Virus record (IMG/VR): IMGVR_UViG_3300023179_009191
Coordinates: 33,703-97,702 of that record
DNA: 64,000 bases
Direction: 5' to 3' (one strand)
Source of the DNA: a virus
Below the pieces are notes generated by a model. That model was not told the DNA's origin and searched no databases. It saw nothing but the letters and a program-made list of their open reading frames with translations. The position numbers were made by a program, and so were the translations under genes. Below, piece by piece: positions 28,002 to 37,273 of the stretch. Numbering within the stretch: position 1 is the first letter of the stretch; the number at the start of each line of letters is the position of its first letter.

Positions 28002-30581
28002 TTATTTCTTTGAATTGGCTATAGGACCATTCTGAATGGGTACACCATCTTGAAGAGATTGGGCTGCTTGTCTTACTTCTGCATTTGTATTTTTAAGAGT
28101 AAGCGGTAGATTTTTAAATGTATGACTATGTTTAGAAATTAAGATACTATCTTCATCTCTGCCTGTGCCATACACAACAATGGGCATATTGGCTGCATTA
28201 ATACCACCCGAGCCTAAATCTGAACCTTGCACAGGTAGAGGAGTTTGTGCATAAACAGTAACTGTATCATTATTACTATCGGTAAATGTACCTATGACAG
28301 TACCTTGTGGTACATAACCAATGATGCCACTACCTGCTGCACCACCAAGCAAAGCAGATTTAGCTACACCATATCCAATTATTTTACCATTGCCGTTTGT
28401 AGGATCGGTTACTGCAGCACCATAGCATATGGTTTCATTAGTCTCTTGAATTTCTGCAGGTGCTGTTACATGTTGAACAAACAATTCTCCTTCATAATAG
28501 CCACCACCTAAAACAATTGTATTCTTACTAACACCCAGAGTACTGTCTATCAATACTTGTTTTTTGTTTCTTTGTCTGATGCTTATGATATCGCCCACTA
28601 TGGATACTCTCTTGCCACCATCAATATTAATTTCATTTTCAGAGCCAATATTTACTTGCTCTCCTGCTACATTAGTAATAGTACCAGAAATATTAACTGG
28701 CCCATAAGATTTCATGTTTATTCCACCTGCCCCTACAAGAACATTGAACCTGTTGCATACACTTAGAGTATAATTTCCACCTGGTAAGTCAGTAACATTA
28801 ACATATTCATGCAACGGGGAGGGTTTTCTGTTTACGAAAGTACCATAATCAGCTATTCTTATTTCATTTGGATTCATTTTGCCTTTGGCATCTATTCGAA
28901 TGGATCCAAAATCATTCATTACTGTACCAATGGTTTCTATTTTATGTTTTGAAATTTCTATTATTTCGCTACCACCAAGGCCTAATTTTTTTTCAATTTC
29001 AGATAAACTATTAATTTTTTCAGTAAAAAATTTGTTTATTAAAGCTTGTTTTGTAGAAGGTGTCCATTGGCCTTCAAAAGATGAAGGAGAAATTCCAGTG
29101 CCTCCACATGCAGGGCAGGGTTTATTGCCTAGAAATGTTGCAGGTGTTGAAGGAAATGTGGTACCATCAACAGCGCCGCCAAGCAATGTTACTGGCAAGC
29201 CATAACTAAAAGTTCCTGCTACCCCTGGATATAATACTGATTTGAAAATAACATTATTATAAATTGTATTTCCATATGTATAATTGCCTGTGCTGTCACT
29301 ATAAGAGGGTAGAACAATATTTTCAAAAGCAGGATTGTAGCTTATGTTGTATGTGAAATAGCTATTTTTGCTTTTTGTACAAACAGGGCATGGGGCAGCT
29401 GCCCCCATTTTCATTTGCTTTGAAGATGAAAATTTTAGTAATTTGTTTGAAAATTTATTTGCTCTTTGAATATCAAACATTTGCTTAACATCAGCTAGCT
29501 CAGAAACAATCTCCTTCCATTTATTAGCAATTTCAGAATTGATTTTACCAATTTTTTTATAAAAGTTTCCTGCTGTGTTTAAATCATAATCTCTTTCTGT
29601 ATATTCATTTCTGTCTCCTTTTATGGTTAAGAATGAATCTTCAAGTACTAATTTTTGGTCATTTTTTGTGGCCAGCTCTATATTTGTAAAATTATTAAAT
29701 TCTTTGAAAGAGCCTGAATAATGAGTAAATTTTAAAGCCTCTTTATTGTCAGTATTTACAAATGCTAAGGTTCCACCTTTTTGATTGATTACAAATTTAT
29801 TTCTGTAAGTTTCGGTACTTAGTGTGGGGTCGTTGTTTACTTTGTTTTCAAATTCTCCAGGGTAATCAATACCAGCATCCGCTCTTATGTTTTCATTATT
29901 AATATCTGTTGCAGATCCTGCAGAATATATGCTATTCCAATCCTCTGCTCCAAAAGATGAAGCAAAGTATACTGGCTTCATTGCATCGCCTGCTGCAAAG
30001 AAAATCCACAAGTGCGAGCCTACACAGGGTATAGAGAAAGAACCTTTGGCACTATTGCTGTATACTTCCGGTACATAGTTGTAACTTAATTTGTTTGCAT
30101 TATTTACGTTTGTTTCTCTTGGGTCATTGAATGCATCTTTTAATTTAAAAAAATCTAAATCAAATAAATTTCCAGGTTTTTCTCCAATATTATCATAATT
30201 CTGGGAGTATGGTGTAATGTTGCTTGCATTTACTTCATTATTGTCCAGGTTGGTAGCAAATGTAGGGTTTTTATTGGAGTCACTTATGCTACCAACTTTA
30301 TTTGAAGCAAAAAATCTGCCACTTGTATTTTCACCAACTAATGGTGAAGCACATTCTGCCCAAGGCAATATTTTTTTTAAATCTTCAACAATGCTTGTCA
30401 AATCAGAATAGGTATTAGCGCCTACAAATTTAAATTTTTTGTCACGCTTTATTTCATTCCATCCCTTGTAAACAGTAGGTGAAATGTGAGGTACAAAAAC
30501 CTTTACTCTGCCTCTTTTGAGCGGATCATTGTTTTGCACTACTATGCCCAAATAATTACCATAGTAAAGTGGTGCTTTCAT
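28002..30581 (-). CDS. Baseplate hub/spike protein, gp5/VgrG-like (859 aa)
   Basis: Residues 1-120 (YGNYLGIVVQNNDPLKRGRVKVFVPHI, then LPWAECASPL) are the OB-fold start of T4-like gp5 baseplate spikes. Middle and C-terminal parts hold many Gly/Asn/Ile repeats (INISGTI, VNIGSENEINIDGGKRVSIVG) as in the beta-helix of such spikes. No lysozyme domain is visible, so wall cutting would rest on separate proteins. Unusually, two CxxC pairs (CPVC near 405 and CPACGGTG near 475) lie 70 residues apart and could bind zinc. It is transcribed away from the modification operon. Confidence 0.75.
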   Translation of the reverse strand: MKAPLYYGNYLGIVVQNNDPLKRGRVKVFVPHISPTVYKGWNEIKRDKKFKFVGANTYSDLTSIVEDLKKILPWAECASPLVGENTSGRFFASNKVGSISDSNKNPTFATNLDNNEVNASNITPYSQNYDNIGEKPGNLFDLDFFKLKDAFNDPRETNVNNANKLSYNYVPEVYSNSAKGSFSIPCVGSHLWIFFAAGDAMKPVYFASSFGAEDWNSIYSAGSATDINNENIRADAGIDYPGEFENKVNNDPTLSTETYRNKFVINQKGGTLAFVNTDNKEALKFTHYSGSFKEFNNFTNIELATKNDQKLVLEDSFLTIKGDRNEYTERDYDLNTAGNFYKKIGKINSEIANKWKEIVSELADVKQMFDIQRANKFSNKLLKFSSSKQMKMGAAAPCPVCTKSKNSYFTYNISYNPAFENIVLPSYSDSTGNYTYGNTIYNNVIFKSVLYPGVAGTFSYGLPVTLLGGAVDGTTFPSTPATFLGNKPCPACGGTGISPSSFEGQWTPSTKQALINKFFTEKINSLSEIEKKLGLGGSEIIEISKHKIETIGTVMNDFGSIRIDAKGKMNPNEIRIADYGTFVNRKPSPLHEYVNVTDLPGGNYTLSVCNRFNVLVGAGGINMKSYGPVNISGTITNVAGEQVNIGSENEINIDGGKRVSIVGDIISIRQRNKKQVLIDSTLGVSKNTIVLGGGYYEGELFVQHVTAPAEIQETNETICYGAAVTDPTNGNGKIIGYGVAKSALLGGAAGSGIIGYVPQGTVIGTFTDSNNDTVTVYAQTPLPVQGSDLGSGGINAANMPIVVYGTGRDEDSILISKHSHTFKNLPLTLKNTNAEVRQAAQSLQDGVPIQNGPIANSKK

Positions 30582-30582
30582 G

Positions 30583-30611
30583 TTGAATATATTAGTATTT
30601 ACTGTTATAAT
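30583..30611 (+). promoter_or_regulatory. Early promoter for the base-modification operon
   Basis: TTGAAT, 17 bases, TATAAT, 6 bases to ATG 30618. An early-type promoter in a region otherwise dominated by late genes. Confidence 0.8.
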
Positions 30612-30617
30612 AATAGG

Positions 30618-31430
30618 ATGCTAATGAAAGTATCTCATGAGTCTCCTGTATCTATTCTAGAATTATCAAGAAATTATAATGATTTTGATTACTGTTTAGT
30701 ACATCTATTGGATCAATATCCGGAATATAAAAATTATTACAAATCAGCTCGAGCTACATATGATAGAGAAGTTTTACTGGACAACTCTATTTTTGAACTT
30801 GGAAAATCATTTGATCCCAGAAGATTTTATGAGTCTGCTCTGGATATACAACCCAATATGTTTATTGTTCCTGATGCCTTAGAGGATTATACAGAAACGG
30901 TGGATAGCTTTAAACGGTTTACAGATAAAAAATATGATCTAAAGCATACTTTTCTTACTAAGGCAATCGGTGCTGTGCAGGGTAAAAATTGGCAACAGCT
31001 AACAGAATGTTACAAGTTTATGTCTGATCAAGCAGATATGATTGCAATTAGTTTTGATTTTAGTTACTATAATATAACTGGTCAAGGATGGCATCATCTA
31101 GAGCGCTGGTGCTCTGGCCGCCAACGCTTCATCATGGACTTAGTAAATAGTGGCATATGGAGGTGGGACAAGCCTCATCACTTACTAGGCTGCTCGCTAG
31201 CAAAAGAGTTTAGATTCTATGTCGATAGAAATATTTACAATATTGTGTCTTGTGATACTAGTAATCCAATTGTTGCTGCTATTCATGGATTAAAATATGA
31301 TGCGGATTATGGTCTACAGAGCAAACCCACAACTAAGCTTGCAGATCTCATAACACACGAATTTACGCATGATCAGTTTGATCTTGTAACCTATAATACG
31401 AATATGTTTAAGAAGATTATTAGAAGATAA
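30618..31430 (+). CDS. dpdA: DpdA-like 7-deazaguanine DNA transglycosylase
   Basis: 270 residues, start set by the leaderless rule. It follows the TIM-barrel tRNA-guanine transglycosylase pattern: LDNSIFELG with Asp55 (substrate Asp), PDALED (about 85-90), GAVQGK (118-123, compare GIVQGG), HLLGCSL (188-194, compare YLMGVG) and CDTSNP with Asp213 (nucleophile position). The zinc site of tRNA TGT is not visible and the protein is short, as in phage DpdA forms that exchange guanine in DNA for a 7-deazaguanine. It heads an operon with a formyltransferase and QueF. A DNA rather than tRNA substrate is inferred. Confidence 0.75.
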   Translation: MLMKVSHESPVSILELSRNYNDFDYCLVHLLDQYPEYKNYYKSARATYDREVLLDNSIFELGKSFDPRRFYESALDIQPNMFIVPDALEDYTETVDSFKRFTDKKYDLKHTFLTKAIGAVQGKNWQQLTECYKFMSDQADMIAISFDFSYYNITGQGWHHLERWCSGRQRFIMDLVNSGIWRWDKPHHLLGCSLAKEFRFYVDRNIYNIVSCDTSNPIVAAIHGLKYDADYGLQSKPTTKLADLITHEFTHDQFDLVTYNTNMFKKIIRR

Positions 31431-31441
31431 AAGGAGTTATA

Positions 31442-32026
31442 ATGGCAGCTGCAAAAAATAGAGACTGGCTTTGCTTCTTTAGTAGAAGTGGCTCTGAAAT
31501 TAATAACCTTAGTAAAACATTAGAAATATACCCTGACGCTATTGTTACTAATAGACAAAATCTGGAAGGGGTAAATACAGATTTATTGTCAGTAAATACT
31601 TTCCGGGAGCACAAATTAAACAGCGCTATATGGTATACATTACCAACTAAACCCACAGTAACAGATTACGAGCAAATATTAAGTAGATTTGATAACCCAG
31701 TAATTACATTACACGGATATCTTCGTATTATTCCAAAAGAAATTTGTGAAAAATATGAAATTTATAATCTGCATCCTGGTCTCATAGACAAATATCCGGA
31801 ACTCAAGGGGTTCAATCCTCAAGAAAGAGCATTTAAGGGTGGTTATGATTTAGCTGGGTGCGTTATTCATAAGGTTATTCCTGAAGTAGATGCAGGTGAA
31901 TTAATCATGGGTCAAGGTGTATCTATTAAAAATAAAACTCTTGAGGAAGTGTATGCAGCTTTGCATATTTGTGCTTCTGATCTATGGAAAAGCTTCTTTA
32001 CAGCATATAATATATTGGAACGTTAA
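31442..32026 (+). CDS. Formyltransferase-fold enzyme, possible preQ1-DNA formyltransferase
   Basis: 194 residues with an AAGGAG ribosome site (31431-31436). LHGYLRIIP, NLHPG and EVDAGELIMGQ match the formyltransferase fold of PurN. Asn109, His111 and Asp150 fit the catalytic Asn-His-Asp triad. PurN adds formyl from 10-formyl-THF to an amine (GAR). The operon contains DpdA-like and QueF genes, so the amine may be the aminomethyl of preQ1 in DNA; formylated 7-deazaguanines have been described in phage DNA, as far as I recall. A normal purine-synthesis role is the alternative. The first 90 residues are shorter and less conserved than in PurN. Confidence 0.75.
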   Translation: MAAAKNRDWLCFFSRSGSEINNLSKTLEIYPDAIVTNRQNLEGVNTDLLSVNTFREHKLNSAIWYTLPTKPTVTDYEQILSRFDNPVITLHGYLRIIPKEICEKYEIYNLHPGLIDKYPELKGFNPQERAFKGGYDLAGCVIHKVIPEVDAGELIMGQGVSIKNKTLEEVYAALHICASDLWKSFFTAYNILER

Positions 32027-32027
32027 T

Positions 32028-32999
32028 ATGGATATTTCTTTGCATTATGAGAATGTATTTCTCAAGCCTAATTTTAATTCTGTTAAAACCCGAGCTGACA
32101 TTGATACTAATGTTAAGTTTTTAGGTAAAAACTTCAGACTACCTGTTGTACCTGCTAATATGAAGTGTTGTGTAGATTTTGATATCTGTCAAATTCTTGA
32201 TTCAAAATATTATTTCTATGTTATGCATAGATTTGATCATGACATATTTGCATTTGTTAAAGATGCAAATGCAGTTTTCTTTAATTATATTTCTATTAGT
32301 GTTGGAATTCAACAAAAGGACAGAGCGCTTATTAATAATTTAGCTGCTCATAAATTGAGAGTAGATTTTATTACCATTGATGTTGCTCATGGTCATCATG
32401 CAAGAGTTGCAGATCAAATTAAATTTATTAAAGATAAATTACCAGATACTAAAGTTATTGCTGGAAATGTTGCTACCCGCAATGGTGCAGAATATCTACA
32501 TATGGCAGGTGCAGATGCAGTAAAAGTAGGTATTGGTGGAGGGTATGCATGTACAACAAAAGACAAGACTGGTTTTACATATCCCATGTTTAGCTGTGTC
32601 ATGGAGTGTGCTAATAATGAGGGGTCTAGTTTTGAGATACCCATTGTTGCAGATGGTGGTGTCAGGTGCAATGGTGATATTGCTAAAGCTTTAGTAGCAG
32701 GGGCAAAAATGGTGATGTGTGGCTCCATATTTGCTGCTTGTTCTGATAGCCCTGCTCCTGTTGTAAAGGATACTGCAGGCAGACGTTACAAACAATATTA
32801 TGGTTCAGCAAGTATACACAATAAAATTGATAAGAAAAATATTGAAGGTACCATGAAGCTTATGGAAACAGATTCATTTACTTATGAAGAAAAATTGTTA
32901 GAAATTTCTCAAGATTTGCAAAGTGCAATTAGTTATGCAGGTGGTTGCAATCTGGGTGCATTAAATTTAAATAACGTTGGCTACGGTGTAAGAATATGA
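32028..32999 (+). CDS. guaC: GMP reductase / IMPDH-family enzyme
   Basis: 323 residues. KVGIGGGYACTTKDKTGFTYP (about 166-186) is the IMPDH/GMP reductase active loop; catalytic Cys175 is followed by TT as in GuaC. GNVATRNGAEYL, PIVADGGVRCNGDIAKAL and GAKMVMCGSIFAACSDSP are also conserved. GuaC reduces GMP to IMP with NADPH and releases ammonia. No CBS domain is present, consistent with GuaC. Its presence inside the deazaguanine operon is odd: it may adjust guanine pools or act on a modified guanine. The end overlaps the next gene by 4 bases. Confidence 0.85.
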   Translation: MDISLHYENVFLKPNFNSVKTRADIDTNVKFLGKNFRLPVVPANMKCCVDFDICQILDSKYYFYVMHRFDHDIFAFVKDANAVFFNYISISVGIQQKDRALINNLAAHKLRVDFITIDVAHGHHARVADQIKFIKDKLPDTKVIAGNVATRNGAEYLHMAGADAVKVGIGGGYACTTKDKTGFTYPMFSCVMECANNEGSSFEIPIVADGGVRCNGDIAKALVAGAKMVMCGSIFAACSDSPAPVVKDTAGRRYKQYYGSASIHNKIDKKNIEGTMKLMETDSFTYEEKLLEISQDLQSAISYAGGCNLGALNLNNVGYGVRI

Positions 33000-33346
33000 G
33001 CAAAGAAGATTATATAAAATATGTTGCAGAGCATTTTCCCATTACAGTAGAAGAATTTAAAAAGATTCAGCAAGAACAGTTTGAAATTTTCTGTAAGAAG
33101 CAGTTTGATTATGGCCCTGGAAATATATCCTTAGGGTCAGATTTGAACAAAAAAGAAGACAGATTTGCCTCCATATTTGCTATTGTGGTTAGACTTAATG
33201 ACAAAATTCAAAGACTGATTAATCTCGTTTTAAAAAAGCAAACTCTGCAAGGTGCTGCCAATGAACCAGTTATGGATGCTTTTCGGGATGCAGCAGTTTA
33301 TTGCATCATAGCAGAAATAGTTTATAATCATAAATGGGCCAAATGA
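32996..33346 (+). CDS. DUF1599 / nucleotide modification-associated domain 1 protein
   Basis: 116 residues. KKQFDYGPGN, VVRLNDKIQRLINLV and NEPVMDAFRDAAVYCIIAEIV fit the DUF1599 (Nmad1) pattern of 'DYG...RLxDKxxRLxNL...DxxxDxxxY'. The domain is found, from memory, beside DNA base-modification genes and may act on nucleotides (MazG-like helical fold). ATGA overlaps join it to the genes on both sides. Confidence 0.7.
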   Translation: MSKEDYIKYVAEHFPITVEEFKKIQQEQFEIFCKKQFDYGPGNISLGSDLNKKEDRFASIFAIVVRLNDKIQRLINLVLKKQTLQGAANEPVMDAFRDAAVYCIIAEIVYNHKWAK

Positions 33347-33528
33347 GAACTAAATTGACTAAAAAGCAAATTAAAAAACTTGAAAAACAAGGCAGACTCA
33401 GAGATTCTGTTGAAATTTGGGTTGACCGTCACAACCACAAGCTGGAGCTTCTAAGAACATTTACAAGCCTTACTGCAGCTCTTTGCTCATCACTGGTTTT
33501 ATTAAAATTATTTGGCCTTCTTCATTAG
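33343..33528 (+). CDS. Small basic membrane protein (61 aa)
   Basis: Start at 33343 in the ATGA overlap. Lys-rich first half (TKKQIKKLEKQG), then a hydrophobic helix (about 38-57). Role unknown; its place inside the modification operon is notable. Confidence 0.55.
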   Translation: MRTKLTKKQIKKLEKQGRLRDSVEIWVDRHNHKLELLRTFTSLTAALCSSLVLLKLFGLLH

Positions 33529-33546
33529 TTCATTTATTATAATTTT

Positions 33547-34137
33547 GTGCACATAACTTTTACAGGGCCGCAGTGTTCAGGCAAAACAACATTGCTAAAA
33601 GCAATGAAAAAAGAACAAGGAATTGTAGACAAATTTTGGTATGTTGATGAAGTAACTAGACTGGTTAAAAGAGAATTTTGTGTGGATATAAATGAATCAG
33701 GTGCAAATGATGTAACTCAATTGTTAATTATAAACAAGGAACTAGAGAATCTCTTTAAATACAAGAAAGAGTATTTGTGGGATCGTTGTCAAGGCATTGT
33801 GCATGATAGATGTCTGTTGGATGGTTTAGTTTTTACTTCATATTTTTATGAAAAGAAATTGGTTTCGCAGCAAGTATGGATGCAGGCTGTTAGCTATTGG
33901 TACAGATTTCATGAAAAATATGACATTATTTTTTATCCTGATCCTCATGATGTGAAGCTAGTAGATGATGGAGAAAGAAGTACAAATAAAGTTTTTAGAG
34001 ACTCAATTATTAAACTTTATGAAGAATACTATTTAAATACATTTCAGGTGAAAAATAAATTAGTTATTTTAAAGGGAACAGTTGAACAACGCATGGAACA
34101 GATTAAAATTAAACTACATGAACAAGGTATTAGATAA
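33547..34137 (+). CDS. P-loop kinase-like protein (AAA_28 type)
   Basis: 196 residues, GTG start. TGPQCSGKTT (5-14) is the P-loop; YVDEVTRLVKRE and DRCLLDGLVF are the Walker-B-like and lid-type motifs of NadR-like and deoxynucleoside-kinase-like AAA_28 proteins. A related protein is encoded at 61281-62012. In this operon it may phosphorylate a base or nucleotide precursor. It overlaps the QueF gene by 20 bases. Confidence 0.7.
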   Translation: MHITFTGPQCSGKTTLLKAMKKEQGIVDKFWYVDEVTRLVKREFCVDINESGANDVTQLLIINKELENLFKYKKEYLWDRCQGIVHDRCLLDGLVFTSYFYEKKLVSQQVWMQAVSYWYRFHEKYDIIFYPDPHDVKLVDDGERSTNKVFRDSIIKLYEEYYLNTFQVKNKLVILKGTVEQRMEQIKIKLHEQGIR

Positions 34138-35032
34138 TAGCAACATTTCAAAGCATTTGGGCAAAGTAACAGGATATAAATCCACTTATGATCCTTCACT
34201 CTTGGTCAGAGAACCCAGAATTAACAACAGAAAGCATCTGGACATTACTGATGAAACTGTGCCTTTCACAGGTTACGATATTTGGAATGCTTATGAAGTA
34301 TCTTGTTTAACTGCAGACGGTATGCCTATTGCTGCCATTGCTAAAATTGTTTACCCTTGCAAAAATAAATATATTGTTGAATCCAAATCTATTAAGCTGT
34401 ATATGAATTCTTTCAACATGCAGGTCTTCAAGGGATCTGTGCCATGCGTTGTAAATGAATTGCAGAATACTATTGCCAGAGATTTATCTAATTTGCTTGA
34501 AACAGAGGTTAAAGTTCATGTAAGATTGGCAAAAGCTGTTTCAGATGATCTTTTTTATCCTCCAGTATTTAGCAATAAATCTTTTCCTACATTGGAGCAT
34601 AATATTGATATTTCTATGATCCAATCAAGATCTTATACTGAAGACCCATCTATTTTATCTGCCTTTGAAAGCACAGCTTCTACAGTGCAAAGATTTCACT
34701 CTGCTCTGTTAAAAAGTAATTGCCGGGTAACATCACAGCCTGATTGGGGTGATGTATATATTCATTACAAGGGCAAATATGCAATTACTTCAACATCTCT
34801 TCTGCAGTATATTGTTTCATTTAGAGATGAGTGTCATTTTCATGAAGAAATTTGTGAAACCATTTATATGCGTTTGTTTAGGCTATTCTTTCCTGAAGAA
34901 TTAATGGTAAGCTGTTTATATGTTAGAAGGGGCGGCATTGACATTAACCCAATACGTGCCAGTAACTATAGCTTGTTAGATGAAGTACTTATTGACGAGA
35001 CAAAGTATTTTACGAAAACAGTAAGACAGTAA
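34118..35032 (+). CDS. queF: QueF, 7-cyano-7-deazaguanine reductase (bimodular)
   Basis: 304 residues, the length of the bimodular E. coli-type enzyme. LGKVTGYKSTYDPSLL opens it; ESKSIK (88-93) is the NADPH-binding motif; Cys202 and Asp209 in NCRVTSQPDWG match the thioimide Cys and its Asp partner at +7; YVRRGGIDINP near the end is also conserved. It reduces preQ0 (nitrile) to preQ1 (aminomethyl) using two NADPH. Start ATG 34118 gives a normal N-terminus. With QueE and DpdA this sets up preQ1-type DNA modification. Confidence 0.93.
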   Translation: MNKVLDNSNISKHLGKVTGYKSTYDPSLLVREPRINNRKHLDITDETVPFTGYDIWNAYEVSCLTADGMPIAAIAKIVYPCKNKYIVESKSIKLYMNSFNMQVFKGSVPCVVNELQNTIARDLSNLLETEVKVHVRLAKAVSDDLFYPPVFSNKSFPTLEHNIDISMIQSRSYTEDPSILSAFESTASTVQRFHSALLKSNCRVTSQPDWGDVYIHYKGKYAITSTSLLQYIVSFRDECHFHEEICETIYMRLFRLFFPEELMVSCLYVRRGGIDINPIRASNYSLLDEVLIDETKYFTKTVRQ

Positions 35033-35554
35033 TTAACCGTTCAAATTCCACGTTCTGCAGAAGTCTGCTACAGTATGAAGATAAGATACATTGCTTGATG
35101 CATCATTATCAACAGTGCCTACATCAATAAATGGCACATCAATGACGGATGTATAATTTGGGTTCGCTACTATGCTTGATCTATTTGCAGATAATTGTAT
35201 ATTGGTTGTAAAAAAGTCTGAACCTTGGAATCCGATTGCAAATGTGGCTACAGAGAGCTGGGGATTAAATGTGCTTCCTCTGAGATAACCATAGTATGTG
35301 TTGTTACCATATTTGCTAGGCAATGTCATAACAATGGAGCCCAATGTAAGATAAGGTGAAGAACTTGTTACTGCTGAAAGAGTAAGAGCAATTGTTCCAT
35401 TAAAAACTGTGTTTGTTCCGGAAAGAACACCACTTCTAAAATTACCATCAATTGCACCAGATGCAGGTATGGTTACTGAATAAACAGAAACTGCAGGGTA
35501 GAAGCTGCTGTTGGTTGCTATTGTAGAAAATGATGATGTAATTGAGCTTGCCAT
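35033..35554 (-). CDS. Probable virion protein (173 aa)
   Basis: Late promoter 6 bases upstream. Ser/Thr/Asn-rich all-beta protein without charged clusters, as for head decoration or tail fibre accessory proteins. It ends two bases from the QueF stop (convergent). Confidence 0.65.
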   Translation of the reverse strand: MASSITSSFSTIATNSSFYPAVSVYSVTIPASGAIDGNFRSGVLSGTNTVFNGTIALTLSAVTSSSPYLTLGSIVMTLPSKYGNNTYYGYLRGSTFNPQLSVATFAIGFQGSDFFTTNIQLSANRSSIVANPNYTSVIDVPFIDVGTVDNDASSNVSYLHTVADFCRTWNLNG

Positions 35555-35560
35555 ATAAAA

Positions 35561-35568
35561 TATTTATT
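35561..35568 (-). promoter_or_regulatory. T4-type late promoter
   Basis: AATAAATA on the minus strand, 6 bases before ATG 35554. Confidence 0.75.
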
Positions 35569-35607
35569 CTAAAGATATAGATTTTTTTACCTAATTTAAA
35601 TTTATCC

Positions 35608-35640
35608 AAAAAAAAAGGGCCCCGCAAGAGGCCCTTTTTT
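35608..35640 (-). terminator. Intrinsic terminator after the capsid gene
   Basis: An A-run, GGGCC/GGCCC stem (35617-35621 with 35630-35634) and a T-run. Read on the minus strand it ends gp23 transcription; the symmetric A and T runs mean it could also work on the plus strand. Confidence 0.85.
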
Positions 35641-35698
35641 AAACTTCCTGGGACTTACCAGGTGAAAGAAATTTCTTTTTAATCCCTTGTATACTTTT

Positions 35699-37195
35699 TT
35701 AGAAGTAAACAGATGACTGACCGGGTAGGAACGCTGTTCCAAGACCCTGCAGGATGATGACGTGATAGTAGAGATTAGCACCAAAGATGTTATCAACAAC
35801 ACCGTAGCGGGTCAATAGACCAACACGGGGGCTGAAATCATTGGGGCCAATTGTTCTCTGTACCATGACAGGAATGTAGGGGCAATAGATAATACCAGTG
35901 TCATAGAATTCTGGTCCCTTGTAACCCAAGAGAGCATATTCAAGACGTGTGGTACGATACTGAGAGGCACCATATGTACCAGTGCCACTATAATTGCCAC
36001 CCTGACCGAGCTCAAACTGAGCTTCGGTGCGTGTGTCACGGTAAACATTGAACCTACCAGCCAAAGAACCTACCTTAGCAACACCGACGGGCTGTGTATT
36101 GACATTACCCTGTACTGGTACCCACTGGAATTCAGGGAGCATTTCGAGGATAGCGCAAACGCGTGGGGTTGCAACAATGAAGTTAGCAGAACCACGGCGG
36201 TTACGAACTGCAATACGATTAGCTTCGACGATGAGCCTCTGGTAGAAGTCACGATTACGTTCAACGAGCCAACGGCCGTCGGCTGAAGCAGGGGACCAAA
36301 CAGAGAAACCGCGGCCAAAGCCACCGTTTAGAGCTGTCTGAATCATTCTGATGATCATTTCACGATCGATTTCGGCCTGTAGCTCATAAGACATAGCGTT
36401 TGTGAGCTCAGTGTCGATATCAATACCGTTCATGTTCTTCAGATCCTGCTCGAGTTCAACTGACCAGCGAGCAGCAAGTCTACGTGTACCGGCTTCGACA
36501 GCGGTCTTCTCAAAGCTGACTACGATCTGAGGAATCTTGCTTGTTAGCTCGAAGTTAGCGAGCAACTGAGCAACACCCTTATCCTGATCAACCATTGGGA
36601 AGTATGTACCGGCTGTGTCACCAGAGAGCTGGACAGATGAAGTACCAGTGAATCTGGTGTCCAGATACTGATAACCGAGTTCATCGCCATCTGACTGAAG
36701 CTGAGGATTATTGAGATTGGATGTAGCAGAGGCATCCAGGTTGCCAGTTGTGTTGTAACCTAGTGCATCGCTCTCATACTTGTAGCGGAGGGCGAAGGCT
36801 AGACCAACTGGGCCTGACATGGGCTGTACACCAACGATCTCGTTAGTAATCAACTCAGGGAAGGTACGTCTGATCATCGGAATGAGGATCTTAGGAAGAC
36901 GGTAATCACCAGGGGCATAAGCACTATCATTCTGTGAAGGGAACTGATTGCCATAAGCACCGTCATTAACGGAGCCATTGGAAAATACAGAACCTGTTCC
37001 ACCGGACTGATTGGAAGCTTCAAAACACCACTTCTCTTGGTTTTCCAAGAGGATGGCAGTGTTTAGGCGTGTGTGATCGTCTTCGATTGCCTTGACATTG
37101 GCAGAAGTGTAATCCAGAACTGGACCCCACTTTTCAACCAATAGCTTGGCGCGATCTTCACTGATGTAAGACTGTGAAGGACGAATATTTGCCAT
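35699..37195 (-). CDS. 23: Major capsid protein gp23
   Basis: 498 residues (T4: 521). RLNTAILLENQEKW (about 44-57), RRTFPELITNEIVGVQPMSGPVG (about 107-130) and NMNGIDIDTEL are hallmark gp23 segments. It builds the head hexamers after gp21 removes the N-terminal part. A ribosome site GGAG lies 12 bases upstream. CpG and C-ending codons are much more frequent than in neighbouring genes, as expected for a very highly expressed gene. A strong terminator follows. Confidence 0.95.
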   Translation of the reverse strand: MANIRPSQSYISEDRAKLLVEKWGPVLDYTSANVKAIEDDHTRLNTAILLENQEKWCFEASNQSGGTGSVFSNGSVNDGAYGNQFPSQNDSAYAPGDYRLPKILIPMIRRTFPELITNEIVGVQPMSGPVGLAFALRYKYESDALGYNTTGNLDASATSNLNNPQLQSDGDELGYQYLDTRFTGTSSVQLSGDTAGTYFPMVDQDKGVAQLLANFELTSKIPQIVVSFEKTAVEAGTRRLAARWSVELEQDLKNMNGIDIDTELTNAMSYELQAEIDREMIIRMIQTALNGGFGRGFSVWSPASADGRWLVERNRDFYQRLIVEANRIAVRNRRGSANFIVATPRVCAILEMLPEFQWVPVQGNVNTQPVGVAKVGSLAGRFNVYRDTRTEAQFELGQGGNYSGTGTYGASQYRTTRLEYALLGYKGPEFYDTGIIYCPYIPVMVQRTIGPNDFSPRVGLLTRYGVVDNIFGANLYYHVIILQGLGTAFLPGQSSVYF

Positions 37196-37273
37196 AATTA
37201 TTTTTTCTCCAAAAGAGAATTTGTCGACCTAGAATTTATTCTGTTCAGGGGTTATACCCTCAAGAAAAAGAAA

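Noticed and set aside
35602-35802. Minus-strand ORF over the gp23 end and terminator
   Set aside because: It crosses a terminator and lies out of frame in gp23.
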